A DNA stretch of 48,231 bases from a virus: positions 1 to 48,231 of the IMG/VR virus record IMGVR_UViG_3300014962_000013; one strand, written 5' to 3'. The notes beneath the pieces are model-generated. The model had not been told where the DNA came from, searched no databases, and saw only the letters and a program-made list of their open reading frames with translations. Made by a program: the position numbers and the translations under genes. Shown piece by piece: positions 1 through 5,980 of the stretch (positions are counted from its first letter, which is position 1; each line of letters begins with the position of its first letter).

Positions 1-124
1 GTTGCTTCCTCTGCGCGGGGGTGGTGCCGCCCCAGACGCCGTACCGCTCGCCGTTGTCGAGTGCGTGGGCGAGCATGGCGTCGATCCGCCGCTCAACCCG
101 TCGGCATCCTGGACGGACGTTCAC
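1..124 (-). CDS. WhiB-like protein lacking the Cys cluster (partial at window edge)
   Basis: A GTG at 124 overlaps the stop of the lysozyme-like gene (GTGA), and 41 codons stay open to the window edge. The last visible residues, ALDNGERYGVWGGTTPAQRK, match the C-terminal part of WhiB-like proteins: the G-V-W-G-G turn followed by a basic DNA-contact tail. The four cysteines that normally bind the [4Fe-4S] cluster are missing: only one Cys (residue 7) is present, and the usual C-L-x-x-A-L is M-L-A-H-A-L. It may be a cluster-free WhiB derivative or a decayed remnant. If the window ends join, the frame continues for 11 more codons from 48231 and stops at 48199-48197, giving 52 residues. The family assignment is fairly firm; function is unknown. 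Confidence 0.7.
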   Translation of the reverse strand, partial: MNVRPGCRRVERRIDAMLAHALDNGERYGVWGGTTPAQRKQ

Positions 125-576
125 CGCAGTACCTCGCATCGGGAGCCGGCGAGCTTCCAGTGGAAGGAGCCGCCGCGCTCCATCACCTCGAACGCGCCCA
201 TGTCCTGGTACAGGCCGGGCCACTGCTGGATCGGGTGGCCGGACAGCCACACGCGCACGGTGCGGGCCTGCTTGTGCGTCGCGCCGAATCGGATGAGCCG
301 GTCGCGGACCATGTACGGCAGGCCGTGCCGCCAGTTCGCGGCGAACTGCCAGCGGCCGGCGTGGTTGCTGGCGTTTAGCGCGCCTGCGCCGGACTGCGGC
401 CGGTTGAGGGATGCGCCGGACTCCCGGTGGAGGACGCACTCGGCGAAAGCACGCCAGCGGGGAGGAGCTGATGAAGCGGCGCGCACCGCGCTGATGGAGC
501 GGGAAGGGCGCTGCACGCTCCACTCTCGATCATTTGTCGAAACTTCTACCGCGGCGGCAACGAGGACATCCAGCAT
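121..576 (-). CDS. Lysozyme-like/transglycosylase-like cell wall hydrolase
   Basis: The 151-residue product has a lysozyme-fold core resembling actinobacterial Rpf/transglycosylase-like domains. FAECVLHRES (residues 44-53) supplies candidate catalytic glutamates E46 and E52, followed by N-A-S-N-H-A-G-R-W-Q-F (68-78), which resembles the NxxGxxQF signature of these folds. There is no signal peptide, so export would need a holin or delivery in the virion. The start lies in TAATG with the upstream small membrane protein gene, behind a good Shine-Dalgarno (GGGGAGG), so the two are translationally coupled. It could be a second endolysin or a virion-associated enzyme; the M15-type peptidase at 23.1 kb is the other lytic enzyme. 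Confidence 0.65.
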   Translation of the reverse strand: MLDVLVAAAVEVSTNDREWSVQRPSRSISAVRAASSAPPRWRAFAECVLHRESGASLNRPQSGAGALNASNHAGRWQFAANWRHGLPYMVRDRLIRFGATHKQARTVRVWLSGHPIQQWPGLYQDMGAFEVMERGGSFHWKLAGSRCEVLR

Positions 577-767
577 TACTCGGGCCTCCCCTGCCGTTCA
601 GTCTCGAACGACCGTTCGGAGGCGAGTGCGCGCTTCAAGGCGATACGAAGATCCGCAATCGTGCATTCGGCACGGCGCTCCGCTCCATCGCGTCCCGCGA
701 GGAAGCCGATATAGGCGCATCCGATCCCGACAGCGATGACTGCGACAATCCACATGAGTGCGTTCAC
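576..767 (-). CDS. Small single-span membrane protein (holin-like)
   Basis: The 63-residue product has one hydrophobic segment (about residues 4-26, with A-V-I-A-V-G-I-G-C-A-Y-I-G-F-L-A-G) followed by a charged cytoplasmic-type tail. The GTG start overlaps the stop of the preceding small membrane gene (GTGA), and its TAA overlaps the start of the lysozyme-like gene. Position next to a cell-wall hydrolase suggests a holin or spanin-like helper, but there is no family signature and this is inference. Confidence 0.55.
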   Translation of the reverse strand: MNALMWIVAVIAVGIGCAYIGFLAGRDGAERRAECTIADLRIALKRALASERSFETERQGRPE

Positions 768-904
768 TTGAACCCCCTGCTATTGCGTTGAATCCATGCC
801 GTGCGATAGCGCTCTTCCTGTCGCCGGTTCGCCGCACGCTCGATGCTGGCCCACGCGAGGAATATCGCTGGCACTACGATGAAGACGGCGGCGATCCAGT
901 TCAT
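764..904 (-). CDS. Small membrane protein, 46 residues
   Basis: The reading frame starts at ATG 904, inside the stop of the HTH gene (ATGA), and ends in TGA at 766-764, inside the GTG start of the next membrane gene (GTGA). The product starts M-N-W-I-A-A-V-F-I-V-V-P-A-I-F-L-A-W, a clear transmembrane helix, followed by a strongly basic tail rich in Arg (R-R-Q-E-E-R-Y-R). Coupling on both sides argues that it is real. With the next gene it forms a tandem pair of small membrane proteins ahead of a lytic enzyme, as holin/anti-holin pairs are arranged. Its role is inferred. Confidence 0.6.
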   Translation of the reverse strand: MNWIAAVFIVVPAIFLAWASIERAANRRQEERYRTAWIQRNSRGFK

Positions 905-1122
905 GCCGACCTCTTGTGTGGCTTGAGTACCGATTCCTCGTTCACTCGGTTCAGATACGACTCCACGTCTTCGTGACGGAATCGGACCTGCCTCCCCACG
1001 CGCACGTGAGGGAACTTTCCTGACTCAATAGAGTCGTATAGCCAGCTCTTCGAGACCTGGAGCCACTCGCTCACTTCGTCTGCGTTAAGCAACCTGCGGC
1101 GACATTCGCATGCCAGTCCCAT
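901..1122 (-). CDS. Excisionase-like/MerR-type helix-turn-helix DNA-binding protein
   Basis: The 73-residue protein has a compact winged HTH: L-L-N-A-D-E-V-S-E-W-L-Q-V-S-K-S-W-L-Y-D (11-30), then a wing with R-V-G-R-Q-V-R-F-R (41-49) and D-V-E-S-Y-L. This is the layout of the HTH_17/excisionase family that bends or marks DNA. The start was placed at ATG 1122, which has the Shine-Dalgarno GGGGAG; an upstream ATG at 1185 is possible but less well served. No integrase is visible, so it may be a plain transcription factor rather than a recombination directionality factor. Confidence 0.75.
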   Translation of the reverse strand: MGLACECRRRLLNADEVSEWLQVSKSWLYDSIESGKFPHVRVGRQVRFRHEDVESYLNRVNEESVLKPHKRSA

Positions 1123-1202
1123 AACACTCCCCACTACGCTCCTATCAGCGATTTCCTGAGAATCCTCGCTGCGCCCGTCGAACATTTGCCGACGACATGC
1201 CC

Positions 1203-1529
1203 CTAATCGGCACTAGGCGACACTGAAGATCTCCTTTGCTCCCACCGCATTACCTGGAGAGCCGTCGCGCCCGGAGTCTGAATGGCCATCAGGGCGAAAC
1301 GCGCTCGGTCTTTCCTGTCGTGCATCCAGGAATGGCAGCGCTGGCATGTCGTGATGAGTGCATCAACTTCATGCACGCGCCGGCCGCCCATTCCGACCTT
1401 GTCCCCACCAAACTCAATGTGATGTATCTGGCGACCCACGCCTTGGTATCTGCCGCAGACACGGCAGACAAGACCGTCGCGTTCATCTACAGCACTACGC
1501 ACCCATCCGGGAATGTCATTGCGTGTCAC
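1203..1529 (-). CDS. HNH endonuclease
   Basis: The 108-residue protein has the layout of a zinc-stabilised HNH nuclease: C22-x2-C25, the catalytic H36-H37 pair in R-Q-I-H-H-I-E, and C62-x2-C65 followed by H70 (W-M-H). GTG 1529 overlaps the stop of the previous gene (GTGA). HNH proteins of phages often assist the terminase during packaging, but this one is far from the terminase and sits among early-type small genes. A role in DNA processing or as a free-standing nuclease is equally possible. Confidence 0.85.
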   Translation of the reverse strand: MTRNDIPGWVRSAVDERDGLVCRVCGRYQGVGRQIHHIEFGGDKVGMGGRRVHEVDALITTCQRCHSWMHDRKDRARFALMAIQTPGATALQVMRWEQRRSSVSPSAD

Positions 1530-1693
1530 GCGAACATGGTCTGCTCGGCCATGACCTTGATGCTGGCGGCGGTGCGCTGCAACTCGTCGGCTGCGATCAA
1601 GACCTCCATAGTCTGGCCTTCACAGTCGGCGGCTACGAGCTTCTCGTACGAGGAGAGCACCGAATCGATTCGATCCTGCATCTCATTCGCCAT
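1526..1693 (-). CDS. Hypothetical protein, 55 residues
   Basis: The small, mostly helical product (M-A-N-E-M-Q-D-R-I-D-S-V-L-S-S-Y) belongs to no recognised family. Start ATG 1693 was preferred over ATG 1717 because it follows G-G-T-G-G-A-A-G and overlaps the end of the 33-residue gene at 1683-1784. Its stop overlaps the HNH start. It looks like a small alpha-helical early protein; function is unknown. Confidence 0.5.
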   Translation of the reverse strand: MANEMQDRIDSVLSSYEKLVAADCEGQTMEVLIAADELQRTAASIKVMAEQTMFA

Positions 1694-1784
1694 CGTCTTC
1701 CACCACAATCGCGTCATCGAGCGTCATTGGCGTACCGAAGCGGGGATCGATACCGCCGGGATACTCCTCAATCGTCGTCGTCAT
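1683..1784 (-). CDS. Hypothetical small acidic protein, 33 residues
   Basis: The short frame from ATG 1784 to TGA 1685-1683 begins M-T-T-T-I-E-E-Y-P-G-G-I-D-P-R-F and ends acidic (V-V-E-D-D-G-E). It starts within the poly-Asp end of the upstream gene, in a different frame, and overlaps the start of the next. The codon pattern looks protein-like and the overlaps fit the coupled style of the region. It is too short to assign; moderate doubt remains. Confidence 0.4.
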   Translation of the reverse strand: MTTTIEEYPGGIDPRFGTPMTLDDAIVVEDDGE

Positions 1785-2037
1785 CGTCTTCCTCCTCGCT
1801 TATCGCGTCCTGGATCTCCTCGACAGTCATCGGGCTTACTGCGTCGTCAAGAACGTCGGTCAGTAGAGCCTCGATGGAGTCCTGCATCTCCTGCACCTCG
1901 TCCAGGTACTGGGAGTCCGAGTCGAGCGGGATATCCACGGCGTGATGGATCACAACGCCCGTTCGATACACCTCGTCGTAGTCGATCCGGACACCTACCT
2001 CATTGAAGGTGACCCGCTCCACGAAGCGCCGCGTCAT
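1768..2037 (-). CDS. Hypothetical protein with acidic C-terminal tail
   Basis: The 89-residue product begins M-T-R-R-F-V-E-R-V and ends in a run of glutamate and aspartate (E-E-E-D-D-D-D-D-D). The middle (E-V-Q-E-M-Q-D-S-I-E-A-L-L) is amphipathic helix. Start ATG 2037 overlaps the WhiB stop (ATGA). Strongly acidic small phage proteins often mimic DNA or inhibit host DNA-binding proteins, but nothing specific supports that here. Confidence 0.6.
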   Translation of the reverse strand: MTRRFVERVTFNEVGVRIDYDEVYRTGVVIHHAVDIPLDSDSQYLDEVQEMQDSIEALLTDVLDDAVSPMTVEEIQDAISEEEDDDDDD

Positions 2038-2333
2038 GCGACCATCTCCTCGCGCTCGATGAGCGCCTCGACGGCCACGTCCCACGGATCGGCCCCGGCA
2101 TGCACCTTCGGATGCAACTCGCGCCGCTCGTGAGCGGTGAACCCGGCCCAGATTCCGTCATAGCAGTTCGTCTCCAGCGCGAACGCCAGACACTTAACCC
2201 GCACGCGACAGCCACTGCACACGCTCCGCACCGTGCGAGCGACATAGCTCTCCGGAGTCTGCTCCGGGAAGTAGGTTTCCGGATCCATGCTGGCGCAGTC
2301 GGCCATGCCCTGCCATCCCCCATCGAGCTTCAC
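2034..2333 (-). CDS. WhiB-family transcription regulator
   Basis: The 99-residue protein has the full WhiB signature: C13, then C39-x2-C42-x5-C48 (V-C-S-G-C-R-V-R-V-K-C), which bind an oxygen/NO-sensitive [4Fe-4S] cluster in this family. These are followed by the turn G-I-W-A-G and T-A-H-E-R-R. WhiB proteins act on sigma factor region 4 and DNA to control actinobacterial development; phage copies can repress host whiB genes. GTG 2333 was chosen since it overlaps the upstream stop (GTGA) and has a GGAG Shine-Dalgarno. An extra C57 lies close to the turn. It is one of three WhiB-like genes in the window. Confidence 0.93.
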   Translation of the reverse strand: MKLDGGWQGMADCASMDPETYFPEQTPESYVARTVRSVCSGCRVRVKCLAFALETNCYDGIWAGFTAHERRELHPKVHAGADPWDVAVEALIEREEMVA

Positions 2334-2614
2334 GGCAGCACCGCCGTCTCCATGCCGTCCCATGGGGACAGTTCCACATCGATGGCCTTCAAGGTCTGGA
2401 TACGCTCCAGGCTCCCAGTCCGGTCATTCACCATGTGGGCAATGCCCGTTACGCGGCACTCCACGATCAGTCGAACGATCTCGTCGGTGTGCAGGACTGT
2501 GTTCTGGATGTCGAGTCCGAGGGTGCTGGACATGCGCACCTTGGTCGTCTCAACTGGCTTTCCCTCGAAAGCCGGGATCGGTGGGTACGCCGGGGGCTGT
2601 TCTGAGTAATCCAT
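2330..2614 (-). CDS. Hypothetical protein, 94 residues
   Basis: The product starts M-D-Y-S-E-Q-P-P-A-Y-P-P-I-P and continues with a small alpha/beta segment (T-D-E-I-V-R-L-I-V-E-C-R-V-T-G-I-A). No family is recognised. ATG 2614 has a good Shine-Dalgarno (GGAG) but lies 65 bases inside the upstream zinc-binding gene, a longer overlap than usual here. The stop overlaps the WhiB start, so it is co-translated with WhiB. Confidence 0.6.
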   Translation of the reverse strand: MDYSEQPPAYPPIPAFEGKPVETTKVRMSSTLGLDIQNTVLHTDEIVRLIVECRVTGIAHMVNDRTGSLERIQTLKAIDVELSPWDGMETAVLP

Positions 2615-2882
2615 GCTTATCCATCTCCATCGGGTGACGTCCGAATGCGCGCTTGCATGTCGGGCAGATGAACCACGTGTCGTTCGACAGGCGGTAAGTG
2701 GGCAACTGGTCTTTACGGGCCTGCTTCGCGTCCAGGCAGCACATCAGCGGGAGATAGCCGTAGGTGTATGGGGATTCCCGCCCAGCGGCGCACTCGTAGC
2801 ACCGAGTAGCGTGACCGCTCTTGTCGTGGCAGCGAATAGGCATTCCGCACGCACAGGGATGGAAGTGGACTTCGCTTGCCAT
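2550..2882 (-). CDS. Small Cys-rich zinc-binding protein
   Basis: The 110-residue product has several metal-ligand pairs: C10-x-C12, C28-x2-C31, C48-C49 and C73-x2-C76 (F-I-C-P-T-C-K-R-A-F-G), consistent with two treble-clef or zinc-ribbon modules. It starts at the ATG directly after the upstream TGA (TGAATG). Its last 22 residues overlap the next gene in another frame. Its partner, DNA or protein, is unknown. Confidence 0.6.
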   Translation of the reverse strand: MASEVHFHPCACGMPIRCHDKSGHATRCYECAAGRESPYTYGYLPLMCCLDAKQARKDQLPTYRLSNDTWFICPTCKRAFGRHPMEMDKHGLLRTAPGVPTDPGFRGKAS

Positions 2883-3296
2883 TCAGACCACGCCCAGCCT
2901 GCGTGCCGCTGCGAAGTCGTCCAGGGCCCGCTGGCGGCCCGCTCCCCTCGCCCGCAGGAGGCGATCAGCCCAGCCTCCTGGATCCCCCTTGGCTCGCTGC
3001 ACAGAGGCGATCTCCTGAATCTGTGCGTCTATGGCATCGGCGCGCTCAGTCACGGGCGCTAGCTCCAATGCCCGTTTGACGTGACTCATGACAGTCAGAG
3101 GGGCCACGCATCGGCGTTCCCGGCGCATGAGCTCGACCGCGAGTTCCAAATGAACCCACGAATACAACGCAGGGTCTTCGGAAATGCGCTTGTTGACTTT
3201 CGCCGCTTCTACCGTGCGCGCCTTCCACCCGCTTCCGGCGGGGGTCCAGCCCAGAACGTTCTCGACCCGCTGGACAAACTCAGTCGCCGTATGCAC
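2883..3296 (-). CDS. Hypothetical helical protein, 137 residues
   Basis: This Arg-, Ala- and Glu-rich helical protein contains E-L-A-V-E-L-M-R-R-E-R-R and an Arg-rich C-terminus (R-L-L-R-A-R-G-A-G-R-Q-R-A). No family is recognised. GTG 3296 is supported by GGCGGAG and overlaps the previous gene's end by 17 bases. It sits immediately downstream of the primase-helicase, so a replication-related role is possible but unproven. Confidence 0.6.
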   Translation of the reverse strand: MHTATEFVQRVENVLGWTPAGSGWKARTVEAAKVNKRISEDPALYSWVHLELAVELMRRERRCVAPLTVMSHVKRALELAPVTERADAIDAQIQEIASVQRAKGDPGGWADRLLRARGAGRQRALDDFAAARRLGVV

Positions 3297-3507
3297 GGGA
3301 CTCCGCCTTAACTAATGCCAGCTCAGAGCGAAAGGAACTGGCTCTGGTCATGAAGAACCGATCCACGGGGATCATGTGGCTCGGCTCTGACCTCACGCCA
3401 TTGATCGGAGGAGGATCCTGCTGGTAGTTGTGGAACACGATGAGTTCCTCCCCGCTGGAGGCGGCGATCTTGTTGGCTGCTGCCACCTTGTGGTCGTCAT
3501 ACGGCAT
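3280..3507 (-). CDS. Hypothetical protein, 75 residues
   Basis: The small basic product (M-P-Y-D-D-H-K-V-A-A-A-N-K-I-A) has no recognised domain. ATG 3507 follows a clear AGGAG Shine-Dalgarno located inside the end of the primase-helicase gene, and the coding regions overlap by 11 bases, so its translation is tied to that of the replication protein. Confidence 0.6.
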   Translation of the reverse strand: MPYDDHKVAAANKIAASSGEELIVFHNYQQDPPPINGVRSEPSHMIPVDRFFMTRASSFRSELALVKAESRAYGD

Positions 3508-5410
3508 GTGAGATCTCCTGCTGGATCGGCTGGGTGCGCTTCTTTAGGTAGGCGGAGTACGTGTAGCCACTGGCTGCCAAGTGGGCCTCGTCTCGGGCCG
3601 CTTTCGCCCAGCGGCTAGAGGCGTCGGTGATGACGAGCGACAGAACGCCCATTTGCAGGGAGGCGATTCGGTCGCGGTTGCCATGCCGGGACTTGAGGAT
3701 CTGCATTTTCAGAATCCCGGTGGGCTGGTCTGCGATCGTCAGGCCCTCGTCCGGGCGGAACACGCTGACCAGGAAGTCGGCGGTCTCCTCGACTACGCCG
3801 GAGTCTCGGGCGTCGGAGGCTTCGATGGGGCGTCCATCGTTTGTCCCGCGGTTCACCTGATGGGGGGCTATGACGACGAGGCGATGCTTCTTGGCCTCAG
3901 CCTTGAGCTGCATGACGGCGTTGGAGGTCTTCTCGTATGGGCTTCCGCCGCTGACTCCTCTGGCGTAGTAGCCCAGGTAGTCCACGAGCATTAGCCGGGG
4001 CCGGAGTCCCGTCTCATACTCAAACTCGTCAATGAGATGATCGAGGTCCCGCTCTGACAGTCGATTCTCGTCGCAGATCATGATGTTGCTCAATGCCGCG
4101 TCTACTTCGTCGTCTGTGGCGTGCGGATAGTAGAAGCGGTAGATGCGGCACATGCGCTCGTAGACTTCTTCGGCCGTCATCTCCAAGGTGATGAAGAGCA
4201 CGGGGTTGTGCCGGTTGTTGTAGGCGATGTTGCATAGGACGAGTGACTTGCCAACGCCCGTTCGCGCGAGAGGGATCATCACCTGTCCCGGTAGCAGCCC
4301 CGGAGTGATCCACGAGTCGAACTCGCTGAATCCAGTCTTCAAGCCGGATTGGTCCTGGCGTGAGCGCAGCCGTGACCCTGCCTCCGCGAGGGTTAGGAGT
4401 CGTCGGCCGGAGGCCGTGCGCACCATGCCCATTACGTCCTGCCATGTCAGGCCGTATGAGGTGGCGAGGCTCGTCCAGTCGATGTCTTTCGCGGCAAGGC
4501 CGTCCGCGATTGGCTGGGAAAGCAGTTCCTCAGGGTAGGTAAGGATGCGGGCACGGGGTCCGATCTGCTCGGCAAGCTTGTCTGCTGCCTTGCGTCCCGT
4601 TTCGTCAGGATCACATCCAATGAAGATGCGCTTGGCGTCCCGCAGGATGTGATCGGCGTCCTCCGGCCACGTATTCGCACCCGGAATAGCGCAGACTCGG
4701 AACCGCTGCGCCTTGTCGTCCCCCTTGGACAGCAACTCCGACACGATCATCGCGTCGAACTCGCCCTCGGTGAGGATTACGTCACTAGCGCCGCGAACGT
4801 CATCGGCTCCGAATAGGCGAACCCTGTCCCCCGTGGCCGTGTAGTAACGCCCATTTATGTCTTTGCCGCGTAGTTGTACGACTCGTCCATCTTGGAAGTA
4901 CGGAATGATGATTCGGTCGCTGTAGTAATCCCTGCCGTCCTTTCCGATGAGCCCCACGGCTTGCACCGCCTCACGCGGATACTTCGTGGAGAGTTCCCCC
5001 GATAGCGACCAGAGCCGTGGCACGTAGCCGATGCGCCGGGACACAATCGCCTCGGCGCTGAGGCCACGACGCTCCTCTAATAGGTATTCGAGGGCAACCT
5101 CGCTGTTGACGCACATTTCGTGGGCCAGACGAGATGCCGAGTCGAGTACCTCGTAACGGGAGACCCCGCCGACCTCTTCCGAAGTCTTCTTTGGATCGTC
5201 ACCGAAGTGCTTCTGTATGAGATAAGAGCCGCCATGCTCCAGGCAAACGAAACACTGCCAGAAGTTGGTCTGCCTATTGACGTATAGCTTGCGCTTGATC
5301 GAGGATGAAGATTCGCCACAGAAGAAGCACGGGTAGGCGATTTCATGTTCCCCGACTTGCTTGCCTCTCAGCCCTTTGCTGGCGAGATACGAGACGATGT
5401 CGAAGTCCAC
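3497..5410 (-). CDS. Bifunctional DNA primase-helicase (T7 gp4/DnaB type)
   Basis: The 637-residue replication protein has a zinc-binding primase module with C28-x2-C31 and C53-x2-C56. A Toprim segment follows: T-E-G-E-F-D (214-219) and G-C-D-P-D-E-T-G (265-272). The DnaB-type helicase has Walker A A-R-T-G-V-G-K-S (382-389), Walker B L-M-L-V-D-Y (473-478) and I-A-P-H-Q-V-N-R (514-521). The domain order is that of T7 gp4-like proteins, which prime the lagging strand and unwind the fork as a ring. The GTG start at 5410 follows AAGGA, which sits in the loop of a 5-bp hairpin. It is preceded by an SSB-like gene and a RecA-like ATPase gene. Confidence 0.93.
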   Translation of the reverse strand: MDFDIVSYLASKGLRGKQVGEHEIAYPCFFCGESSSSIKRKLYVNRQTNFWQCFVCLEHGGSYLIQKHFGDDPKKTSEEVGGVSRYEVLDSASRLAHEMCVNSEVALEYLLEERRGLSAEAIVSRRIGYVPRLWSLSGELSTKYPREAVQAVGLIGKDGRDYYSDRIIIPYFQDGRVVQLRGKDINGRYYTATGDRVRLFGADDVRGASDVILTEGEFDAMIVSELLSKGDDKAQRFRVCAIPGANTWPEDADHILRDAKRIFIGCDPDETGRKAADKLAEQIGPRARILTYPEELLSQPIADGLAAKDIDWTSLATSYGLTWQDVMGMVRTASGRRLLTLAEAGSRLRSRQDQSGLKTGFSEFDSWITPGLLPGQVMIPLARTGVGKSLVLCNIAYNNRHNPVLFITLEMTAEEVYERMCRIYRFYYPHATDDEVDAALSNIMICDENRLSERDLDHLIDEFEYETGLRPRLMLVDYLGYYARGVSGGSPYEKTSNAVMQLKAEAKKHRLVVIAPHQVNRGTNDGRPIEASDARDSGVVEETADFLVSVFRPDEGLTIADQPTGILKMQILKSRHGNRDRIASLQMGVLSLVITDASSRWAKAARDEAHLAASGYTYSAYLKKRTQPIQQEISHAV

Positions 5411-5424
5411 TGGTTCCTTCCAGT
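5409..5424 (-). promoter_or_regulatory. Hairpin exposing the primase-helicase Shine-Dalgarno in its loop
   Basis: On the leftward transcript ACTGG pairs with CCAGT around the loop AAGGAA, which contains the ribosome binding site; the second arm runs into the GTG start codon. A hairpin of this size could tune ribosome access or serve as a binding site for a translational repressor. The pairing is visible in the sequence; the regulatory role is inference. Confidence 0.4.
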
Positions 5425-5434
5425 TGGCAAGGGG

Positions 5435-5510
5435 GGCGGCGGGGCCGGTTGGGTGCGCCTTGAGGGAGAGGCCCGACCCCGCCGCCTGCGAGCCAGGGGG
5501 AGCGGCTCGC
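5435..5510 (-). terminator. Two GC-rich hairpins between the SSB-like and primase-helicase genes
   Basis: The 113-base gap holds no gene but is strongly structured. A 7-bp stem joins GCGAGCC (5488-5494) to GGCTCGC (5504-5510), and a perfect 10-bp stem joins GGCGGCGGGG (5435-5444) to CCCCGCCGCC (5477-5486). Neither is followed by a U-run on the leftward transcript, so attenuation or RNA-stability control is more likely than classical termination. Confidence 0.4.
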
Positions 5511-5523
5511 GACTATGGGGTGA

Positions 5524-5958
5524 CTAGAACGGGACGGTGTCCGGGCTGTTCAGCCGCGGAATAAGCGTGTCCACGTTCTCGTAGGTCTTGCCCTCGTTCT
5601 TGCCGGTTCCGGCCACATGGCGAACGGTCAGTTCGCACGGGAGGCCGACAAGGTCGTCGGTATCGAACTCGAATCCGACAGGAACCTCCTCATTCAGCAG
5701 CGCCTCGACCCACTGCCGGAAGGTGTTGTTCGGGTGACTGGTGATCTCAGCCCCAGTCTCGCCCTTGAGCTTGCGACCCGCATACTCGCCGTCAGTGACC
5801 TCGAACCACCAGACGAACTTGTCGAATGACTTGAACTCCCCGGACTTCTTGTCCGCGTATTCGATGGTGGACATGCTGATCTCGGCAAGTTTGGCCGGGA
5901 TGAAGGTGTCCTCGGGGACTGACTTGAAATCCGTCTCAGTGACGGTTACTCGTGCCAT
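5524..5958 (-). CDS. Single-stranded-DNA-binding-like protein
   Basis: This 144-residue, beta-rich, acidic protein has an OB-fold-like pattern (F-V-W-W-F-E-V-T-D-G-E-Y-A-G-R-K-L). It ends N-S-P-D-T-V-P-F, which resembles the acidic P-F tail that bacterial SSBs use to recruit replication partners. Gene order (RecA-like ATPase, SSB-like, primase-helicase) supports a role in coating single strands during replication and recombination. Start ATG 5958 follows a GGAG-type site. It could also be one of the phage DUF669-type proteins that occupy the same slot. Confidence 0.7.
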   Translation of the reverse strand: MARVTVTETDFKSVPEDTFIPAKLAEISMSTIEYADKKSGEFKSFDKFVWWFEVTDGEYAGRKLKGETGAEITSHPNNTFRQWVEALLNEEVPVGFEFDTDDLVGLPCELTVRHVAGTGKNEGKTYENVDTLIPRLNSPDTVPF

Positions 5959-5980
5959 GTGGCGCTCCTAAAGGTGGTTT

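Noticed and set aside
2-739. Rightward 245-codon frame at the left end
   Set aside because: It is antisense to the lysozyme-like and WhiB-like genes, which have coupled starts and recognisable motifs; the product is Arg/Pro/Ser-rich without domains.
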